From Leptobrachium leishanense (Eukaryota > Chordata > Amphibia > Anura > Megophryidae): 64,000 bases of DNA. The translations under genes and the position numbers were made by a program. The notes beneath the pieces were generated by a model. It searched no databases, had not been told where the DNA came from, and saw only the letters and a list, made by a program, of their open reading frames with translations. The stretch covers positions 158,291,504 through 158,355,503 of the forward strand of contig CM019065.1 in assembly GCA_009667805.1 (NCBI GenBank). The letters run 5' to 3'. Below are positions 56,691-64,000 of the stretch, piece after piece; position 1 is the first letter of the stretch, and every line of letters starts with the position of its first letter.

Positions 56691-57332
56691 AGCATAACTA
56701 GTGCTCCGGTCTCCTCCACAGTCATGTCATGGTCACACAATGTGTATCATTCCAGATTTTCTGTCTGCAGCCATACATGCAAAATCTTGTGGACTTCTAC
56801 TATGCCTAGCAACCTTCATGGAAATCCTTACGATTCAGAAGCTAGTGGAGAAACCATTCCTCGAGCAACAGATTGCTCTCACAGCATCAATGGACACACT
56901 GAACATTCTGAAGCACAGCAAACCATCTTTGCATTCCTGTTTTATAAATGATGGACAATACCAATACATTAGCTAGTGACAGACTGTATAGCCATATTTT
57001 AGATCACACACCAGTTTTGGTGGTAGGCCACTTGTGCAGACTCTGGCACCTTCCCCTTTATGCTTCTCTCCCTAGAATATGTCACCTCGCTACCTGCCCT
57101 ACTGTCTCTCCTATTTAAGCCCTTCAAAGCTGAGACATTTCTTACTAGTGTGCTTCACTCATTTTGACCATTTTTTGCTCATGATGTTTAACCTCTATTT
57201 GAAATCATGTTTTATTGTAGAACCTGCACAAATTATGCATGGTGGTTTTTTTTTTCAGCAACCTGAGGGCTACATTAAACATGCAAGAAAAGTGCAAGTT
57301 CTCATTCAAATTTCAAAGATTTATATCATTTA
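56691..57332. other. No feature seen
   Basis: Anonymous sequence between the LINE and a MITE. Short frames lack family features. Confidence 0.35.
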
Positions 57333-58170
57333 CAGGGTTATTCAAAGAGATCCGAATTGTGGCCAAAAGGTAACCGAACAGTGAAATTCAGCATTCGGTT
57401 ACCTTTCCTGGCCATTCAGCTTTTCAGAGAGCAGGCAGTTCACCAAATACTGGCAAATTGCCTGCACATACGGTGCCTGTTTGAGGGCAGTGAGACCCCC
57501 ATAGAGAAGCAATGCTTCATCTATTCAGAGAACACAAAACAGCAGGGAAAATTTGTCAAATTCCCTGCTGTTCGGTGGTTTCATTTGACAGGTTTATTCA
57601 GGCGAATCGCATAGACTTCAATGTTAAAAATATTCCTGTTTTAATCCAATATCTAATAAAACGTTGATTATAATATTCTGCAGTAAAAAGTCTTTTTATG
57701 CATAGATTTTTTAGGACCTTCTAGGCATTTTTCAGGATTTGTTTGCAATTTTTTTTCCGTTTTTTTAAATAGTTTATTTTTTCTGTAACAGCCCTTTTTA
57801 TTATCATTCATTGGATCTTATATGTAAATTTCAGACATTTTCGTTCTGTAGTTTCTTTGCAAACGGCGTTTCACTTTTCAAAACGTTCAAGCTTTTTCTA
57901 GCGGCTGCTCTGCGCTGTGATTGGCTGCTGCTTGGGTTTATTCGGCGTGTTCGGCTGGGTTAATCCAGATATTTTTTTGGGTTTCGGTGTACTTTCTCTG
58001 GGTTTGCGGTGAGTGTTCGTCGGGTTTGCAGTGGCTTTTCCCTGCACTACGACGGCCCTGTGGTGCTTGCTGAATACACTGCAGGGTCGCCCAAATGGGA
58101 TCGCCAAATTGAAGAGAACGGAAAGTCACCGAACGTGCAGTGACTTTTCGATTCTCTTTGAATAACCCTA
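57333..58170. mobile_element. MITE ending CAGGGTTATTC, CCGAA-rich subfamily
   Basis: 838 bp with inverted ends and the 3-bp flank TTA (57330-57332, 58171-58173). Collinear with 6791-7720. Confidence 0.9.
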
Positions 58171-58432
58171 TTAGTTTATGATTTCAAGCTACAAACCTTC
58201 CTGGTTATTCATTATATTAGGAACTCTTAGAATATGGAATTGCCATTTGTTTTTAAAAATGCACACAATTCCAACAGCAAAGAGAGGATATGAAGTGTTA
58301 CCTGTATTATTTTCTACTTTAAATAACCCTAATCAAAAATAATAATTATTTTTGCCAGGGGATTTGTTTTACAAAAATTAAGTTTATTATCACTATATTC
58401 ATGGTTTGACTCAGAAAAAAAATAAAAATTAA

Positions 58433-59307
58433 CAGGGTTATTCAAAGAGATTCGAAATTTCCGGTGACATGCGGTGACTTTTCGTTCTCTTCAATTTGGC
58501 TTTCCCATTTCGGCTACCCTGCAGTGTATTCAGCAAGCACCACAGGGCTGTCGAAGTGCAGAGAAAAGCTACCGAAAACCTGCCGAAAACCCGCGAAAAC
58601 CCAACGAATGCACGCCGAAAACCCGCAAAAACATCTGGATTAACCAGTCGAAGCCTCCGGAAAAACCCGAGCAGGAACCGATGAAAAAGCTGACACCGCA
58701 GACGAGTGAAGTGAATAAATTAGGAAAACAGTTTGCACGAATGATTGAAAACTGAAACGCTGTTTGCAAAGAAACTACTGAGCGAAAATGTCTGAAATTC
58801 ACCTATGAGGTTCAGGGAATGATAATAAAAAAGGGCTGTTACAGAAAAAATAAGTAAACTTAAAAAAAAAAAAAAACTTTTTTTTTTTTTTTTTTTAAAA
58901 GTCAAAAGGAAAAATGCTTAAAATATCCAAAAAAAATCTATAAATAGACTATTTACTGCAGAATTTTATAATGAATGGTTTATTAGATATTGAATTAAAA
59001 CGGGAATATTTTTAACATTGAAGCCTATGGGATTCTCCTGAATAAACCTGTCAAATGAAACCACCGAATGGCAGGGCAATTCGGGAACCTTTCACTGCTG
59101 GTTTGTGTTCTCTGAATAGCCGAAGCAGTGCTTTTTTATGGGGATTTCACTGCCCTCGAACAGGCACCGAATATGCAGGCAATTCGCCAGGATTTGGCGT
59201 ATTGCCTGCTCTCCGAATAGCCGATTGGCCAAGAAAGGTAACCGAACGCGGATTTTCAGCGTTCGGTTACCTTTCTCCAGCCATTCGGATCTCTTTGAAT
59301 AACCCTG
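58433..59307. mobile_element. MITE ending CAGGGTTATTC, opposite orientation
   Basis: 875 bp with perfect CAGGGTTATTC/GAATAACCCTG ends and TAA flanks (58430-58432, 59308-59310). Its inside is the reverse complement of the 57333 copy, 262 bases away, so the pair can form a very large inverted repeat. Confidence 0.92.
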
Positions 59308-59310
59308 TAA

Positions 59311-60000
59311 GATATTTCATAGGTATAGCTAAAAATAAGGTTCCATATAATTAGAATTTGGAATCCTCATGTGCATCTTGCAAAGCCCTACTATAAAATT
59401 GCATGTTCCTGCAGTGTTTTTTTAAAGAGGGCATGTTTGCATTTAAAATGCCATAACTGTCTAAGAAATAAAACTGATACTGTAATAAAGTAGATATATT
59501 TAGAAACTATACACCTGATATTACATGAACAGTTACTGGCATTTCTACTGAAGCTAAAAAAGTATTGCCAGCACCTCATCAAGATCCAAGGTGACAGCGC
59601 CTCTGTACTCCAAGATAATACTACAGCTCCAACATATTCCTGAGTGCCAGCAGTTCACTGTAACTCTACCACTTGCTGTGCGCAGCCTTGCTTGTTTCAT
59701 TCACCAACAGAATATGGCACTTTGGTTTAAAAGGCATTTTTTGCGGTTCATATAGTTTTGGGGTTTCTTTATACACAAAGTAATAATATATTTTCAATGT
59801 ATAATTTGTATAGTTGGTACACTAAAACATGACTTCAGATAGCAATACACATCGTGATCAAATAATGGTTAAATTGAGCTCAGCACGCAGGGGTGAAATG
59901 GTTCAGTACTGAATGGGTTGAAAGTTCTACTGTTTTTCCCCAGGCCAGGGCATCCAAGTTATATTGTTCAGTTAAATGGCCTGTAATTCTTGTGACAAAC
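59311..60000. other. No feature seen
   Basis: AT-rich. An open frame at 59893 that enters the CR1 endonuclease is a chance fusion through the MITE. Confidence 0.35.
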
Positions 60001-60128
60001 TTTCAGGGAACGGTGAAAACCAGGAGAATGACTGGAGAAGTGTTAATTGTAGGTCAAACTAGCCAAACCAGAACAATTCTCTCACTTTCCAAATCGGCTA
60101 TTTGGTCTAGATTGTTCTCTTCTCCTGG

Positions 60129-62935
60129 AGGCAATGAACTGGAGGCAATGATGGCAGCTGAAAAAGTAGATTTAGTTGCGGTTACTGAGACATGGTTCAG
60201 TGAGAAAAATAACTGGGACATAACAATACCGGGGTACTCTTTATATAGAAAAGACAGAGAAGGTAGGAAAGGAGGAGGAGTGGCCCTGTATGTGAAAAAC
60301 AACATAAAAACGAACCAAATAAAAGTGAGCGAGGTGAACATAGAGTCAGTTTGGGTTATGCTAACATTTGGCAATCATACAGTAGCTCGTGTAGGTGTGA
60401 TCTATAGACCCCCTGGACAAGTAGAAGAGCTAGATAATCTGCTGCTTGAGGAAATAGCCATAATGGCAATGAAGGGGGAAGTTATTATCATGGGGGACTT
60501 TAATCTTCCTGATGTGAATTGGAAAACCAAAACTGCTGGGTGCACCAGGAGTACAAATATTCTAAACTCCCTACTGGGATTATCTCTAACACAAGTAGTT
60601 GAGGAGCCGACCCGTAAAGAGGCCATATTGGATTTAATACTCACAAATGGAGGTTTGGTATCGGACGTTGTTGTAGGCGAAAATTTGGGATCTAGTGATC
60701 ACCAGTCAGTATGGTTTAATATAAGAACAGAGATGGAGCCACACCACACAAAAACAAAAGTTTTAGACTTTAAAAAAACAGATTTTTCTAAAATGAGACT
60801 TTGTGTGAAGGAGTCATTATCAGACTGGAGGAGTTTAAAGGGTGTCCAGGAGAAATGAGATTATTTAAAAGAAGCATTATTGAAGGCCACAGGCAATTGC
60901 ATTCGACTTGTTAGCAAAAACAAAAAAGGGAAGAAACCACTGTGGTACTCTGCAGAAGTGGCCAAAATAGTGAAGAACAAAAAGACAGCATTCAATAAAT
61001 TAAAAACAACTCAGAGTGAAGAAGATAGGCAAACCTATAAGATTAGGCAGAAAGAGGCAAAGCAATTTATAAGAGCTTCCAAAGCACACGCAGAAGAGAA
61101 AATAGCTCAGTCAGTAAAAAAGGGGGACAAAACAATTTTTAGATACATAAACGAGAAAAGAAAAGTAAAACAAGGATTAGTTAGATTAAAAACAAAGGAA
61201 GGAAGGTATGTAGAAGAGGATAAAAGTCTCGCTGACTGCCTCAATGAATATTTTTGTTCAGTCTTTGCAGAAGAAAAGGAAGGAAAGGGACCTCAGTTAG
61301 GAGGAAACACTAACGAGACAATTACATATCAGTTTACAGAGGAGGAGGTTCTACAGCAGCTGTCTAAAGTAAAGACAAATAAATCAATGGGGCCTGATGG
61401 GATCCACCCTAAATTATTAAAAGAGCTCAGTGATGTAATAGCAAAACCGTTAACAGATTTATTTAACCAATCCTTGCTAACGGGAGTCGTCCCAGAAGAC
61501 TGGAAATTAGCAAATGTTGTGCCCATTCACAAGAAGGGTAGTAGGGAGGAATCTGGAACTATAGGCCAGTTAGTCTTACGTCAGTAGTGGGGAAATTAAT
61601 GGAAACCATGTTAAAGGAAAGGATTGTTGAACATCTAAAAACACATAGATTACAGGATCAGAAACAACATGGGTTTACCTCAGGGAGATCATGCCAAACT
61701 AATCTTATTGATTTTTTTGATTGGGTAACAAAATAATAGACACAGGTGGTGCAGTAGACATTGCTTATTTAGATTTCAGTAAGGCTTTTGATACTGTTCC
61801 GCATAGAAGGCTTATCAATAAATTGCAATCTTTGAGCTTGGATTCCAATATGTTGAATGGATTAGGCAGTGGCTGAGTGACAGGCAACAGAGGGTTGTGG
61901 TAAATGGAGTTTATTCGGCGCAAGGTCTTGTTACCAGTGGGGTACCTCAGGGGTCAGTACTTGGACCCATTCTATTTAATATTTTTGTTAGTGATATTGC
62001 AGAAGGTATTAATGGAAAAGTATGTCTTTTTGCTGATGACCAAAGATTTGCAACAGGGTTGATGTTCCTGGAGGGATCAGCCAAATGACAAATGATTTAG
62101 GTAAACTAAAAAAATGGTCGGAGCTGTGGCAATTGAGTTTTAATGTGGATAAGTGCAAGATAATGCACCTGGGACGTAAAAACCCAAGGGCTGAATATAG
62201 AATATTTGATACAGTCCTAACCTCAACATCTGAGGAAAAGGATTTAGGGGTTATTATTTCAGAGGATCTAAAGGTAAGTAGTCAATATAATAGAGCAGCA
62301 GGAAATGCTAGCAGAATGCTTGGTTGTGTAGGGAGAGGTATTAGCAGTAGGAAAAGGGAAGTGCTCATGCCACTGTACAGAGCACTGGTGAGACCTCACT
62401 TGGAGTACTGTGTGCAGTACTGGAGACCGTATCTCCAGAAGGATATAGACATCTTAGAGAGAGTTCAGAGAAGGGCTACTAAAATGGTGTACGGCTTGAA
62501 GGAGAAAAGTTACCAGGAAAGGCTTAATGATCTTAACATGTACAGCTTGGAAAAAAGACGAGACAGAGGAGATATGATAGAAACATTTAAATACGTAAAG
62601 GGAATCCACAAGGTAGAGGAAGGGAGTATATTTAAAAGGAAACAAAGTAGCAAAACAAGAGGACATAGTCTTAGATTAGAGGGGCAAAGGTTTAAAAGTA
62701 ACATCAGGAAGCATTATTTTACTGAGAGGGTGGTGGATACATGGAACAGTCTTCCAGTTGAAGTGGTAGAGGCCAAAACAGTAATTGAATTAAAGCAAGC
62801 ATGGGATAGGCATAAGGCTATCCTAAACAAAAGATAAATCCAAGTAAAGTATCCATGTAATTGGGCAGACTAGATGGGCCGAAAGGTTCTTATCTGCCGA
62901 CATTTTTCTATGTTTCTATGTTTCTATGTTTCTAT
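60129..62935 (+). mobile_element. CR1 LINE, 5'-truncated
   Basis: ORF2 endonuclease and RT followed by a 3' UTR ending in repeats of TTTCTATG (62903-62935), the octamer tail typical of CR1. 5' truncation falls at the start of the endonuclease. It sits inside a MITE with almost no target duplication, as is usual for CR1. Confidence 0.92.
60146..62837 (+). pseudogene. CR1 ORF2: endonuclease and reverse transcriptase
   Basis: The endonuclease part (60146-60790) has AVTETWFSE, GGGVALYV, YRPPG, IMGDFNLPDVNW, LDLILT and SSDHQSVWF. The RT part has KSMGPDGIHPKLLKEL (about 61390), YLDFSKAFDTVPH (about 61770), TSGVPQGSVLGPILFN (61935) and LFADD (62025). The C-terminus has HLEYCVQYWRPYL, RGDMIETFKY and DTWNSLPVEVV. 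Breaks: an in-frame stop at 60856, a frameshift near 61555, stops and shifts around 61735-61870 and at 62085. N-terminal ORF2 residues and ORF1 are missing. Confidence 0.92.
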
Positions 62936-62966
62936 GGTTTTCACCTTTCTCTGAATAACCCTGTTT

Positions 62967-63370
62967 GTCTTGTCAATTGTTAATTTTTCACAGTTTTTTT
63001 GTCACATCACGTAGGTGGAAGAACCAAAGGGATAGGATAAAGATTCCCACCAGCAGTTACATAAGCAGGATGAAGTTGGGTCAGTCCTACCCACCCCCAG
63101 TTACTGTGTGTCAAAGCTTAACAAAGCCAGGTTGCCAAGATGATATTTTTATGGCAATTGGAAGTGTATGTGTGAGGCATGTGTGTAAATAGGTGTGTAT
63201 ATGTAAATATTTGTGTATTGATGTTTGTGGGTGTGTAGATCCATATGTATAAGAAAATACTTGTGTGTGCATAAATACATGTGTAGGTGTTGTTTATGTA
63301 AAGCTTATTTTATATAGATTTTTGTTAAATCCTACAGATTATTACATATAATTATAATACTGGTATAATA
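62967..63370. other. Low-complexity GT/AT-rich sequence
   Basis: From 63160, loosely repeated TGTGTNTATGTAAATA words form an imperfect TG/TA repeat. Nothing else was recognised. Confidence 0.5.
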
Positions 63371-64000
63371 GTTGTCAGGCTCGCGCCATGATGGAGCCAT
63401 GGCAGGGCCTTAATATCAAATAATATCCCAAGCGCTGGGGGAGAGCAGATGAAGCAGACACTGGAACTTTTGCTGGCAAAGAAGTGTATATTCAGAACAC
63501 ACAGCAACAAGTCTGATACAGAGTTAAGAGAGCACTGGATACAACAGGAAAGTCACTCTGCGTGCAGGTAGTGTCTATGTACCAGGGATTGTGGGCTATA
63601 TAGTCCACTGCAGACAGGATCCTCTGTGCGGGAACCAGGAGCTCTTGGCACAGGTACCTTGGTAGCAGGAAGGTGGAATAAAGCAGAACACAGGTAGCCA
63701 CAGGTGCAGTCTCTTAGGCCCACAGGATAGTGGGCTATGCAGTTACCACTGCAGAAAGGATCCACTGAGCTGGAAACAGGAGCTCTTCGCAAAGGTACAA
63801 GCTGCAATGCTGGGAGAAAAACTCATACAGAGGATGTGGGTAAAACTGACAAACAACGGTGAGGGAGCTCTCGGAACCTCACATGGGCAGTGAATCAAGG
63901 AAATTGACATAGCATAGAAGGAAGGGTGTGTCTAGGTTATATGCACACCCACTCAGGAGCTGGCACAGGGATTAACCCCTGAGTGGATGCAGACAGGAGC
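63371..64000. mobile_element. Possible LTR, cut by the window end
   Basis: Starts near TTGTCAGGCTCGCGCC. It is more GC-rich than its left side and contains a ~165-bp repeat in two copies (about 63560-63660 and 63720-63800; GTGGGCTAT, CACTGCAGA, AGGAGCTCTT). The TGTCAGG start and composition suggest an LTR but no partner or coding region is in view. Confidence 0.35.

Larger units (their letters stand above)
60004..62963. mobile_element. MITE (GGTGAAA subfamily) split by CR1
   Basis: The left half is 60004-60128 (damaged first end) and the right half 62936-62963 (TCACCTTTCTCTGAATAACC). TTT flanks both ends (60001-60003, 62964-62966). The junction TCTCCTGG/GGTTTTCACC matches the uninterrupted MITE at 13733-13911. 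Confidence 0.8.

Noticed and set aside
59893..60128. N-terminal extension of the CR1 endonuclease frame
   Set aside because: These codons come from the MITE and flanking DNA upstream of the CR1 truncation point.

Overview
This window looks like intergenic or intronic DNA from a vertebrate, most likely an amphibian (probably a frog). No host protein-coding gene, rRNA or tRNA could be recognised. The assignment rests on the mix of repeats: L1/Tx1-like, CR1 and L2/Rex-like LINEs, a Ngaro-type tyrosine-recombinase retroelement, a retrovirus-like ERV, a DD34E Tc1 element, hAT elements with 8-bp target duplications, TTAA-target MITEs and a large family of MITEs with 3-bp target duplications. The species cannot be told from sequence alone.

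Layout. 1-8.7 kb: decayed L2/Rex-like LINE 3' ends cut by hAT MITEs, a TTAA MITE, a hAT-like element carrying a 26-bp minisatellite, and two nests of MITEs ending in CAGGGTTATTC. 8.7-13.4 kb: a small GC-rich island, a decayed Tc1 remnant, then a nearly intact Tc1 element (9918-11536) whose transposase is broken by one missing base, and a LINE fragment holding a 494-bp hAT MITE. 13.4-17.6 kb: hAT and MITE nests, including a hAT element with a perfect 8-bp duplication (14850-16665), a long hairpin and a 54-bp tandem repeat.

17.99-41.59 kb is the most striking region. hAT-type ends and an identical 8-bp duplication (CTGTTGAC) bracket 23.6 kb. Inside is a G-rich minisatellite of about 4.9 kb in six blocks, amplified by tandem segmental duplication. 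A retrovirus-like ERV (32613-38781) sits in the minisatellite, an L1/Tx1 element (22114-32600) sits at the ERV edge, and a non-autonomous LTR retrotransposon with two 1059-bp LTRs (26901-31672) sits inside ORF1 of the L1. Target duplications give the order: minisatellite, then ERV, then L1, then LTR element.

41.6-48 kb: a 3-bp-duplication MITE carrying a TTAA MITE, then a Ngaro-type element in A1-ORFs-B1-A2-B2 split-direct-repeat order, with RNase H remnants and a seemingly intact SGNH-hydrolase ORF. 48.9-56.7 kb: an L2-like LINE interrupted by a 6.5-kb hAT transposon whose BED-finger transposase gene is itself interrupted by a 1081-bp hAT MITE with a perfect 8-bp duplication. 57.3-59.3 kb: two CAGGGTTATTC MITEs in opposite orientation. 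60.0-63.0 kb: a 5'-truncated CR1 LINE inside another MITE of that group. 63.4-64.0 kb: a possible LTR running off the end.

There is no operon or pathway to describe. The genes present are self-propagation machinery of mobile elements, mostly broken.
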